Source of the DNA: Haloarculaceae archaeon H-GB1-1
GTDB lineage: Archaea; Halobacteriota; Halobacteria; Halobacteriales; Haloarculaceae
Length of the DNA: 64,000 nucleotides
NCBI GenBank assembly: GCA_029688825.1
Contig: JARUKX010000003.1
Location: forward strand, 62,001 to 126,000
Reading direction: 5' to 3'
The notes below the pieces were generated by a model. It searched no databases. It saw nothing but the letters and a program-made list of their open reading frames with translations, and was not told the origin of the DNA. The first letter of the stretch is position 1. Each line of letters opens with the position of its first letter. The translations under genes were made by a program, and so were the position numbers. Shown here piece after piece: positions 24,019 through 32,497 of the stretch.

Positions 24019-26910
24019 TCAGGGGGTCAGTTCTCGCGTGGGAGCTTCCAGCGCGGAGTTCGTCTGGTTGCTCGACCCGTTCGTTCCGCCGTCGGTCGCG
24101 TTTCCGCTCGTTTCGTTGCCAGTATTGGAGGCCCCGCCGAGCTGGGTCGCCTGTTTGGTCATGTCGACCGTGATCGTGTCGGTGTCCTCACCGATGACCG
24201 CGCCTTCGGAAACGTCTTCGCTCGCGGTGTAGCGGACGATGTAGCCCGTCTCGTTCACCGAGGCCGGGGTGGTGAAGTCGTACGCACCGGTCGCACGGAC
24301 CGACGTGTTCGTGTAGCCCTCTTCGGGACCCCACTGGTCGTAGCCGGTTGTCGAATACGGCACCGTCATCGTGAACTCACCGTTCGGGCCGGTCTCGGCG
24401 ACCTGCTTGTAGGTGAACGTCGTGTTCGACGAAGGGATGCGCATCTCGACGCGAGCGGTGACTTCGGTGTTGGCCGGGCCAGTCCCTTCGATGGTCGCTC
24501 CCGGGACGCGCTCGAAGACCTTCACCCAGCTGTCCTGCCCGGCCAGCGGAACGGTCTGGGCCTGCTGTGGCCGCTGGACGGATTCGTTGCTCTCCTGGAC
24601 CAGCCGGTAGTGCTCCATGGCCGGAACGCGCTCGGCGGGGAGCCGGCCGACGCCACCGACTTGCGACGTGGAGTCTCCGCGGACGAAGGCCCGCGCGGCG
24701 GTCATGTTCTGGAAGCGTCGAATCTGCGGATCGACGGCGATAGATTCGGCCTGTCCGTCGCGGTCGACGTCGAGCCGGTCAGCCTCCCAGTCGAGGACTA
24801 CCGGCTGTGGTTCGACTGCACTGCCGTGGTACTGGTACAGCCGGGCGACCGTCGTATTGTAGTACGCGGGTTTCTGGAAGACCGCGAGACGACGGGCCTG
24901 AACCCCCTGCTGGGACTCCTGGACCTGCCAGAAGTACTCGTAGTAGTCGCTCTGGGCGACGTCGCCGTCGTCGTAGAACTTCGGCGGCGCGAAGAACTTC
25001 CCGCCGACGCGCGACTCGGTCATGGCCATCTTCCAGTCGACCATGACGTAGCGCGTCTGGGTTCCGTCCCCATCTTCGAGACGATCGAGGACGGTGTTGG
25101 CCTGCGTCTCGTTGGGTGCAAGCAGGAAGTTCGCGGCATCGCGGGCACCTTGCTGGAAGGGGTTAGCGTTCGGAATCCGCTCACCCTGGACGGTGATCCA
25201 GTGGCCGTAGTCCCACCAGGACATGACGCCGTAGGTACCCGCCGGGTAGTCGTAGTCGCTCTGGAGGTCGTACGTGCCGTAGTACGGCAGGTCGCTGTTC
25301 GCGCCGCCGAACTGGCCCTCTTCGGGCGTGTTGTCCTGCATCCATTCGAGGCTCGAGTCCCACGCCTGGACGGCCTGTCCGGGCTTGGCGCTCGAACCGT
25401 ACGCCGCCGCGGTCGGCTGCGTGAACGCGAGCGGGGCGACGATCACCAGCACGAGTGTCAGCACCGTCAGGAGCTGGTAGGCCTCGACGGTCTGGATGTT
25501 TCCGCTGAAGTTCGCGTATCGGAGGACGAGCCCGACGATGTAGGCGTTGATGACGGCGACCGGGGCAAGCAGGTAATAGTCGAAGCGCCCCTGCGTGAAG
25601 GTCGCTGCGAGCATGAACGCGAACCAGAAGACGACGAACGTCAGCTCGGCACGCGGTTTGTCGCTCGTGAAGTGTCGGATGACGATGAACGCGGCGCCGA
25701 TGACGGCCGTCAAGATGGCCAGCCCGTAGCGCTGGTACAGCAGGTCTGCACTGCGAAGCGGCTGCGCTTCACCGACGGTGCCGGCGGTCGGACTCGTCGT
25801 GAACCCGACGACGCGGAGGACCTGATTGACGAAGAAGTCGAATAGGTCCGGCAGTGCGACGGCCATCAGACCGGCAGCGACGGCCAGAATTCCCACGATA
25901 CCGACGGGATACAGCCGCCGGTCGAGGTTCATGTCTTCCCAGCGGCGGGCGATAACGGCCATGACAGTGAACCAGACTGCGCCCGCGAACGCGAGGCCGG
26001 GCTGGAGCAGGCTGAAGCTCGTCGGGCTGACGATGGTCTCTTCGAACGCACCGAGCGCGGCGATACCGGTGACGACCATCGTCACGACGGCGGTGATGGC
26101 GACGTGCTCCGGACTCTCGCCGTGGGCGAACTGCGAGGCGAGTTCGGCCGTGAAGTAGAAGCCGAGGATACCGATGAGGAAGACGCCCGGCGGCCACGAC
26201 CAGAGGTACGCGCCGACGCCGATACCTGCCAGCATCGCCCAGCCGAACGGTGTGCGCAGCGCGCCGAACGCGCGCTCCTGAAACAACTCGTACACCGGCT
26301 TCTCCTGCTCGGCGGCGGTCACGGCGACCATCACGCCGAGGACGGCAATCGTCTGGAAGACCGCCTCCGCGATCTGGTGGTCGGAGAAGCCGACCATGCC
26401 GCGGTTGAGTGCGACGCTCGTCGAGAACGCGGCGATTGCGACGGCGATGATACCGCCGAAACGACCGCCGAGCCGGCGCGAGATGAAGTAAATGGGAATC
26501 GCGAGAGCGGTCCCGAACACGGCGGGTGCGACCAGGAGCGTCATCGCGATGGTCTGCTGGTCCGGATTCCCGAGTCCGACGACGATTGCGGCCGTGGCGA
26601 CGATCTGGTCGAAGATGGTGCCGAACTGGCTGGAGTGGGCACCGACAGGGAAGTACGTGTAGGGGTCGAACGGCATCGTCTCGGGCCAGTTCCGGACCGT
26701 GTACGACACCGTGCGGTAGTGATACCAGGCGTCGTTGCCGGAGAAGTAGACCTGACCGTCGACGACGAAATTGTTCCAACTTCGGACGCGATTCCACAGC
26801 ATGAACGCGAGCAGGAGGGCTAAGACAGGTATGTGATACCATCTGCCGAGAACGCTGGCTGAGCCCTCACGCTCGCTAAGCTCTTGGAGTTGGCCCCGCC
26901 ATTGACTCAT
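24019..26910 (-). CDS. aglB: Oligosaccharyltransferase AglB (STT3 family)
   Basis: A 963-residue catalytic enzyme of N-glycosylation, moving a dolichol-linked glycan to Asn in Asn-X-Ser/Thr. About 13 membrane helices occupy residues 25-510, including the first-loop motif GNDAWYHYR (58-66) with the metal-binding Asp. The soluble part starts with the signature WWDYG (565-569) that recognises the sequon. The N-terminus MSQWRGQLQELSEREGSASV and the large C-terminal beta region fit the archaeosortase A-associated haloarchaeal subtype. A minus-strand TATA-like gcttatg (26936-26942) supports the start. It is divergent from aglG. Confidence 0.96.
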   Translation of the reverse strand: MSQWRGQLQELSEREGSASVLGRWYHIPVLALLLAFMLWNRVRSWNNFVVDGQVYFSGNDAWYHYRTVSYTVRNWPETMPFDPYTYFPVGAHSSQFGTIFDQIVATAAIVVGLGNPDQQTIAMTLLVAPAVFGTALAIPIYFISRRLGGRFGGIIAVAIAAFSTSVALNRGMVGFSDHQIAEAVFQTIAVLGVMVAVTAAEQEKPVYELFQERAFGALRTPFGWAMLAGIGVGAYLWSWPPGVFLIGILGFYFTAELASQFAHGESPEHVAITAVVTMVVTGIAALGAFEETIVSPTSFSLLQPGLAFAGAVWFTVMAVIARRWEDMNLDRRLYPVGIVGILAVAAGLMAVALPDLFDFFVNQVLRVVGFTTSPTAGTVGEAQPLRSADLLYQRYGLAILTAVIGAAFIVIRHFTSDKPRAELTFVVFWFAFMLAATFTQGRFDYYLLAPVAVINAYIVGLVLRYANFSGNIQTVEAYQLLTVLTLVLVIVAPLAFTQPTAAAYGSSAKPGQAVQAWDSSLEWMQDNTPEEGQFGGANSDLPYYGTYDLQSDYDYPAGTYGVMSWWDYGHWITVQGERIPNANPFQQGARDAANFLLAPNETQANTVLDRLEDGDGTQTRYVMVDWKMAMTESRVGGKFFAPPKFYDDGDVAQSDYYEYFWQVQESQQGVQARRLAVFQKPAYYNTTVARLYQYHGSAVEPQPVVLDWEADRLDVDRDGQAESIAVDPQIRRFQNMTAARAFVRGDSTSQVGGVGRLPAERVPAMEHYRLVQESNESVQRPQQAQTVPLAGQDSWVKVFERVPGATIEGTGPANTEVTARVEMRIPSSNTTFTYKQVAETGPNGEFTMTVPYSTTGYDQWGPEEGYTNTSVRATGAYDFTTPASVNETGYIVRYTASEDVSEGAVIGEDTDTITVDMTKQATQLGGASNTGNETSGNATDGGTNGSSNQTNSALEAPTRELTP

Positions 26911-27156
26911 TAGCCGGTACGACTAGGAACGCGCGCATAAGCCTTGTCATATCTGCCGTCGATGGCGCGCTGTGTGTGGGGTAAACTCCGGACTTGCTGG
27001 CAGAGAACGAACCGCATACGTTCGCAAAAGATGCAGCATTCCTCTCCTGCTCGGAGCATTCTGGCCTCGACGGACGGCGCCGAGTACCGTCGGATCGACG
27101 CTGGGCAGTGGACCGAAGAGAAACGCCTAACCGCGGTCGCTGTCCACTGGCCACGT

Positions 27157-28077
27157 ATGCGCGTCTCGGTCGTTCTGTGTGCGCACACGATGGACCGTTT
27201 CGACGCGGTCACGGACGCGGCGGAGAGTGTGTTCGCGCAGACCTACGACGACGTCGAACTCGTCTTCGTCAGCGACGGCAACGAGACTGTCGCCTCGGAG
27301 TTCCGCGAACTGTACGGTGACCGCGACGACGTGGTCGTCCACTGCAACGACGAGAACGTTGGCCTGCTGGAGAGTCGAAACACCGGGGCTGAGGTCGCTT
27401 CGGGCGACGTCGTGGCCTTCATCGACGACGACGCGGTCGCCGACGACGAGTGGATCGAGCGTCTCACCACCGCCTACGAGGACCAGGACGCAGTCGCAGC
27501 CGGTGGAACGATGGCGCCCGAATGGGTCGCCGGCAAGCCGTCGTTCCTGCCGGAGGAGTTCTACTGGCTCGTCGGCGTCACCCACCGCGGATTCGCGGAC
27601 GGGCCGGGAGAGGTCCGTAACACCTTCGGCTCGAACATCTCGTTCCGTCGGGACGTCTTCCTCGAACTCGACGGCTTCGACGCGAACATCGGCGGTCGGC
27701 AGGGGGACGCGAACCTCCAGGGCGGCGAAACCGAACTGTGTGCGCGCCTGCAGGACGAGTACGGGAAGGGCGTCTACTACGTCCCGGACGCACGCGTGGC
27801 GCACAAGGTGTTCGAGTATCGGACCGACCCCTGGTGGCTGCTCGACAGGGCATTCTGGCAGGGCTACTCCAAACGCGGCATGGAGAAGTTCGTCCCCGCG
27901 TCGACGGGCGAGGAGACTGACTTCCTCGGGCAGTTGGTCGGGGAGTTCGTCCCGTCGAGAGTGTCGGGCCTCGTCACGAACCCCTCTGTCGCCGCGCTCG
28001 CGCAGTTCGTCTGGCTGTTCCTCCTGACCGCCGCCGTGGGATCTGGCTACCTCTACGGCGTGTACAAGTGGGGCTGA
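27157..28077 (+). CDS. aglG: Dolichyl-phosphate glycan glucuronosyltransferase, AglG-like (GT2)
   Basis: A 306-residue GT-A fold glycosyltransferase. The N-terminus MRVSVVLCAHTMDRFDAVTD, the FIDDDAV DXD motif that binds the metal and nucleotide sugar, and the acceptor region EFYWLVGVTHRG fit AglG/AglI. In Haloferax AglG adds the glucuronic acid at the second position of the S-layer glycan. A C-terminal membrane helix (AALAQFVWLFLLTAAVGSGY) anchors it. The frame opens earlier, but the ATG at 27157 gives the family N-terminus. It is divergently transcribed from aglB. Confidence 0.88.
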   Translation: MRVSVVLCAHTMDRFDAVTDAAESVFAQTYDDVELVFVSDGNETVASEFRELYGDRDDVVVHCNDENVGLLESRNTGAEVASGDVVAFIDDDAVADDEWIERLTTAYEDQDAVAAGGTMAPEWVAGKPSFLPEEFYWLVGVTHRGFADGPGEVRNTFGSNISFRRDVFLELDGFDANIGGRQGDANLQGGETELCARLQDEYGKGVYYVPDARVAHKVFEYRTDPWWLLDRAFWQGYSKRGMEKFVPASTGEETDFLGQLVGEFVPSRVSGLVTNPSVAALAQFVWLFLLTAAVGSGYLYGVYKWG

Positions 28078-28122
28078 CCGCCTTCGGCAGGTTTTACCCG
28101 CGGCCACGCACACGACCGGACG

Positions 28123-29265
28123 ATGGACGAGTTGCCAGACGTCTGCGTCGTCACGCACCCGCTCGCCGCGGCCGGCGAGAACGCGACGCGGAGCCTCCTC
28201 GATATCCTCGCTGCGATAACGAGCGTGTCGCTGGTGACTGCCGACCTGCCCGCGGACTCCGAGATTCGTGACCGACACGAACTCGTCGAACTAACTCGGA
28301 AGGGCGCGGGTGATTCGGTCCTCGTCGCCGCCGTTCGGTTCCTCCTGAATCAACTGCGGATGTGTCGCGTGCTGCTCGGACGCGAGGAGTCGGTCGTCCT
28401 GTTCTTCGGTGCGACGTCGTACGTGTTGCCCATCCTGTTCGCCCGCCTCGTCGGAAAGACGGTCCTCGTCGAACCGCGTGGCGACGTTCCGTTGACGCTG
28501 CGGCTGAACTGGGAACGCTCCCTTCCGGACCCGGTCGCGCGGACGCTCGCCGGCCTCGTTTGGGTGCTCGAACGGACCGGCTTCGCGCTCGCGCACGGCG
28601 TCGTCACGTACACGCCGTCGATGGCCGACCAGTTGGACCTCGATCCCGACGCGCCGACCGTCTATCCGACGGGTGCCCGCTACGTCCGGACGGATACGTT
28701 CGACGTGGAGATTCCGTACGACGAGCGAGACGTTCGCGTCGGATTCCTCGGCCGCATCGACGAGGAGAAGGGCATCCGCGAACTGGCCGCCGTCGCGAAG
28801 TCCCTGCCTGAGCACGTCACGTTCGCGTTCATCGGCGACGGCGACTTGAGCGAGTGGCTCGAGCGCGAACTCGCCGACGAGATCGCCGACGGACGAGTGG
28901 ACTACGTCGGCTGGGTCGACCACGACGACGTGCCGACCGAACTGAACCGCCTCCGACTGCTCGTGATGCCCTCCCAACCGACCGAGGGGTTGCCCACGAC
29001 CATTCTGGAGGCGCTCGCGTGTGGGACTCCGGTCTACGCCACGCCCGTCTCCGGCGTTCCGGACGTGGTTCGCGACGGCGAAACTGGCTTCTTCATGCAA
29101 TCGCGGGACCCCGAGGCCATCCGCGACACCGTGACGGACGTGCTCGCGCGTGACGACCTCGACGCCATCAGTCGGGCAGGTCGCGACCTCGTGGAGTCGG
29201 AGTACAGTTTCGAAGCCGCCCAGGAACGGTACCGAACCATTCTCGTCCGCGTCTCGGCGTCGTGA
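28123..29265 (+). CDS. GT4-family glycosyltransferase
   Basis: A 380-residue GT-B fold enzyme. It has an N-terminal acceptor domain with a membrane-associated helix (SVVLFFGATSYVLPILFARL) and a C-terminal donor domain with VGFLGRIDEEKGI and the EX7E motif in TEGLPTTILEALACGTP. It should be a retaining transferase using a nucleotide sugar at the inner membrane face. A TATA-like gttttac at 28091-28097 indicates its own promoter. It follows aglG by 45 nt and probably extends the lipid-linked glycan. The sugar is not predictable. Confidence 0.88.
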   Translation: MDELPDVCVVTHPLAAAGENATRSLLDILAAITSVSLVTADLPADSEIRDRHELVELTRKGAGDSVLVAAVRFLLNQLRMCRVLLGREESVVLFFGATSYVLPILFARLVGKTVLVEPRGDVPLTLRLNWERSLPDPVARTLAGLVWVLERTGFALAHGVVTYTPSMADQLDLDPDAPTVYPTGARYVRTDTFDVEIPYDERDVRVGFLGRIDEEKGIRELAAVAKSLPEHVTFAFIGDGDLSEWLERELADEIADGRVDYVGWVDHDDVPTELNRLRLLVMPSQPTEGLPTTILEALACGTPVYATPVSGVPDVVRDGETGFFMQSRDPEAIRDTVTDVLARDDLDAISRAGRDLVESEYSFEAAQERYRTILVRVSAS

Positions 29266-29347
29266 ACCGCCTGCCCGACTGAGCGGCAACCGAGCGACTG
29301 CAAGCGGAATTGTGGAATTTCTACATACTTGAGAATCTGTCCCAATA

Positions 29348-29353
29348 TTTATC
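29348..29353 (+). promoter_or_regulatory. TATA box of the DoxX gene
   Basis: The AT-rich tatttatc region (core tttatc) lies 25-30 nt before the ATG at 29378 and so favours that start over the ATG at 29372. Confidence 0.5.
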
Positions 29354-29377
29354 GAATATGCAACTGATTGTATGCAC

Positions 29378-29950
29378 ATGGCAACGCGAAACAGCCTCGA
29401 CACCGAAATCTTCGGGCGGAGCGTGGAGTTCGAATACGCCGAACACTGGGTCGGTTACTCGCTGTTCCTCCTGCGAATCGTGATGGGATGGACCCTGTTC
29501 CAGGGCGGCGTCACGAAGCTCGTCACGTACCTCGACGCGAACCCAGAGAACAACTGGACGGCCGCGGGATTCCTGCTCCACGCGATTCCGGAGGGGAATC
29601 CGTTAACCGGGATGTTCGCAGCGATGGCGCAGATGCCCCTCATTGACGTCCTCAACATGTGGGGGCTGACGCTGACCGGGCTTGCCCTCATCCTCGGCGC
29701 GTTCGTCCGCTGGAGCGCGTTCTGGGGCGCGATCATGATGCTGTTCTACTGGCTGGCGTCCCTGCACGGCGGCCTGCTCGCCGGCCTCCCGCTCGCACAC
29801 GGGTGGGTCGTCGACGATCACATCGTCTACGCCGTGTTGCTGTTCGGTCTCGGCGCGTTCGGTGCCGGTCGAATCCTCGGCCTCGACGCCTACCTCGAAG
29901 ACATGGAATTCGTGCAGAAGACCCCGGGGCTCCGATACCTACTGGGCTGA
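29378..29950 (+). CDS. DoxX family membrane protein
   Basis: A 190-residue protein with four membrane helices in the DoxX/quinol-oxidase-subunit-like arrangement. The N-terminal pattern TEIFGRSVEFEYAEHWVGYS and RIVMGWTLFQGGVTKL is characteristic of haloarchaeal DoxX proteins. Related proteins form part of thiosulfate:quinone oxidoreductase or unknown membrane redox complexes. No DoxA partner is adjacent. It is convergent with the flippase gene, with only 9 nt between them. Its place in the glycosylation region may be incidental. Confidence 0.87.
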   Translation: MATRNSLDTEIFGRSVEFEYAEHWVGYSLFLLRIVMGWTLFQGGVTKLVTYLDANPENNWTAAGFLLHAIPEGNPLTGMFAAMAQMPLIDVLNMWGLTLTGLALILGAFVRWSAFWGAIMMLFYWLASLHGGLLAGLPLAHGWVVDDHIVYAVLLFGLGAFGAGRILGLDAYLEDMEFVQKTPGLRYLLG

Positions 29951-29959
29951 GCGGTCACG

Positions 29960-31423
29960 TCAAATGGGTGTGAGCCCTCGGGCTTTGGTCCGGACTCGCC
30001 CGGACAGTCCCAGCAGAGCCAGCGCGTAGACGCCAGCACCGACCACGACGATGCCGACGGCGCTGATGGGTCGTGCCGGCGACAGCCCGGCGCTGCTGAC
30101 CCCCTCGAAGACGATCGGGTCGAGCAGGCGCGTCACGACGAACATCACGACTGCAGCGGCGGTCTGATATCCGATTTCTGCAAGCGGGATGGAGAGCGAG
30201 TCGATGAGCCGCGAGAGCGCGTAGCCGCTGATGACGACGCTGACGGCGGTCGAGACGACCGTCGCGACGGCCGCGCCGTACCAGCCGAACGCGTAGACCA
30301 ATCCGAGGTTCAGACCGGCGTTCAGCAGGACGAAGGCCAGATTGATGCGGAAGGTCACGTCCGGGCGGTCGATGGCGTTGATCGCGTTGAGGAACTGCGC
30401 GGCGTAGCCCGAGAGCAGTCGCGCGAGGATGAGGACGACGAGGATGGTTGCCCCCTGAGCGAACTCCGGACGGTAGACGACGAGCAGGTCGCTGCCGACC
30501 ACCACGGCACCGAACAGGCCGGGGATGACGAAGACGCCGGAGAACGCAAGCCCCTCGTCGACGAGGTGGCGGACCTTCGAGTAGTCCTCCTTCGACCCCA
30601 GTTCGCTCAGCGCGGGGAACAGCGTCGAGGAGATGGACACGGAGACGAGTCCGAGCACCGACGCCAGGCTCCAGGCGACCTCGTAGATGCCGATCTGGCT
30701 GTGCGTGACGCCGACGAGTCCGCCCAGCGAATAGGCGGCGAACAGCCCGAGAACGAGCGTGTCCATCCACGCGAACGCTCGCGATTTCATCGTTCCGAGC
30801 CAGCCGTACATGCCGTAGTTCACGAGCCGGCGGACGTGCTCGACCGTGGGCCATGCCGGTCCCTCACGGTGGAAGTAGACGCCGACGATCGCGGCGATTG
30901 CGACCGCCGCGGCGTGGCCGAGGACCAGCCACACGAACGCCGCGCCGACGAAGACGACGACGATGTGGAACGCCGAGCGAAGCGTTCGCTCGAACGTCTT
31001 CAACAGCCCCGATTTGCCGACCTGGCGCTGCCCCTGCAGCGAGGAGACGACCACGTCGAACACGCCTTGCACGGCCACGAGCGCCGCCACCTCCAGCGCG
31101 ACCTGATGATTGACGAGCTGGTTCACGACGTCCGTCAGCGCGACGATGGCGACGACGAGCACGGCGGTCAGGGCGACGTTCAGCAGATGGCCGGCGGCGA
31201 GGAACTCCTTCGGTGCGTCGCCCTCGCTGATGCGTTTGGTCATCGCCGTCCCGACCGAACTGGCCGGGACGTTCAGCCAGAACAGCAGTGCCGCGACGAC
31301 GGTGTACTCGCCGAGGATGGTCGAGCCGAGCTGGTTCGCGATGTACCACGTCGCGAGGAAGCCGGCGATAGAGCTGCCGACCTGCGAGCCGAAGAAGACG
31401 ATGGTCTGCTTTCCGAGACGCAC
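29960..31423 (-). CDS. Wzx/AglR-type lipid-linked oligosaccharide flippase
   Basis: A 487-residue MATE-like (MOP) transporter with about 14 predicted helices. It starts LGKQTIVFFGSQVGSSIAGF, the typical opening of Wzx-type polysaccharide flippases. Haloarchaeal relatives, including AglR, are implicated in moving dolichol-linked sugars across the membrane before AglB uses them. The GTG start immediately follows the stop of the upstream glycosyltransferase (TGA-GTG), so translation is coupled. It is the last gene of the asnB-GT4-flippase unit. Confidence 0.9.
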   Translation of the reverse strand: MRLGKQTIVFFGSQVGSSIAGFLATWYIANQLGSTILGEYTVVAALLFWLNVPASSVGTAMTKRISEGDAPKEFLAAGHLLNVALTAVLVVAIVALTDVVNQLVNHQVALEVAALVAVQGVFDVVVSSLQGQRQVGKSGLLKTFERTLRSAFHIVVVFVGAAFVWLVLGHAAAVAIAAIVGVYFHREGPAWPTVEHVRRLVNYGMYGWLGTMKSRAFAWMDTLVLGLFAAYSLGGLVGVTHSQIGIYEVAWSLASVLGLVSVSISSTLFPALSELGSKEDYSKVRHLVDEGLAFSGVFVIPGLFGAVVVGSDLLVVYRPEFAQGATILVVLILARLLSGYAAQFLNAINAIDRPDVTFRINLAFVLLNAGLNLGLVYAFGWYGAAVATVVSTAVSVVISGYALSRLIDSLSIPLAEIGYQTAAAVVMFVVTRLLDPIVFEGVSSAGLSPARPISAVGIVVVGAGVYALALLGLSGRVRTKARGLTPI

Positions 31424-32497
31424 TCAGCGACCCTCCCGTACTCGTCGATAGAGTCGGTCGAGGCGGTCGACCATGGCGTCCCATGAGTGGTGGTCCTCGA
31501 CGTACGTCCGCGCGTTCTCGCCGAGCCGCGTCCGGATCGCGTCGTCCGAACAGACCGTCTCGATGCGCTCACGAAGCGCATCTTCATCGCCGGGGTCGAC
31601 GACGTAGCCGTTCTCACCGTCTGCGACGACGTCGGGGATGCCGGCGATGTCGGTCGCGACGACCGGCAACCCGACGGCCATCGCCTCCAGCATCGCGTTC
31701 GGGAGTCCCTCGCCCGCGACGGCGGGGAGGACGTACACCTGCCCGTCGCGAAGGTAGTCGCCGACGGCCTCCGGTTCGACCTCGCCGACGAACGCCGCGT
31801 CGACGTCCAGGTCTGCGGCGAGCGCTTCCAGCGACTCTCGCTCCGGGCCATCCCCCACCACGACGAGCCGCTCGTCGACGCCGTCCATCGCGCGCAGCAG
31901 CACGTCCGCGCCCTTCTGGCCCTTGAGTCGGCCCACGAAGACCACGCTGTCACCGGCCGCTCGCTGGTCGGGCAGGTCGACGCCGTTGCCCAGCACCGAC
32001 AGTTCGGCGTCGGGGAACTCCGCGAGGACGTCCCGCCGGACGGTGTCGGCCTGCACGAGGACGAGCGCGTCGTCGAAGACCCGCTGCATCAGCCATCGCT
32101 TGACGGGATTCTCCTTCGCGAAGTAGAAGTCGCCGCCGCGGATCCACGCGAAGTACGGCAGTCCGGTGAGCAGGCTCACGAGGTACCCAACGAAGCCGCA
32201 GGGGTAGATCATCATGCACTGGAGGACGTCGAGTTTGCGGGCGTCTCTGAGGACGTAGACGAACGAGAACAGGACGAACGTGAGCGTGCTGAGGAACGGC
32301 GAGCGCCGCCAGTTCGGAATCCGGACGAGGTCGAACGGCTCGTCCCCGTGCTCCTCCGGTCCGGGGTACGCCTTCGTGTAGACGGTCACGTCGTGGTCGG
32401 TCCGTTCCTGTAGCTCCCGAGCCATCCGCAGCGTCTGCGTCTCGGTGCCGGCGATGACGTCCGGCGGGAACTCCTTGACGAGGATACCGACGTTCAT
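31424..32497 (-). CDS. GT4-family glycosyltransferase (asnB-flippase unit)
   Basis: A 357-residue GT-B fold enzyme: MNVGILVKEFPPDVIAGTET is a typical start, with the glycine-rich acceptor side. VVFVGRLKGQKGADVL and the EX7E motif in GEGLPNAMLEAMAVGLP define the donor domain. A hydrophobic patch (FLSTLTFVLFSFVYVL) suggests peripheral membrane binding. The ATG overlaps the asnB stop by 4 nt (ATGA). It probably adds a sugar to the same lipid-linked glycan that the next gene flips. The sugar is unknown. Confidence 0.9.
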   Translation of the reverse strand: MNVGILVKEFPPDVIAGTETQTLRMARELQERTDHDVTVYTKAYPGPEEHGDEPFDLVRIPNWRRSPFLSTLTFVLFSFVYVLRDARKLDVLQCMMIYPCGFVGYLVSLLTGLPYFAWIRGGDFYFAKENPVKRWLMQRVFDDALVLVQADTVRRDVLAEFPDAELSVLGNGVDLPDQRAAGDSVVFVGRLKGQKGADVLLRAMDGVDERLVVVGDGPERESLEALAADLDVDAAFVGEVEPEAVGDYLRDGQVYVLPAVAGEGLPNAMLEAMAVGLPVVATDIAGIPDVVADGENGYVVDPGDEDALRERIETVCSDDAIRTRLGENARTYVEDHHSWDAMVDRLDRLYRRVREGR

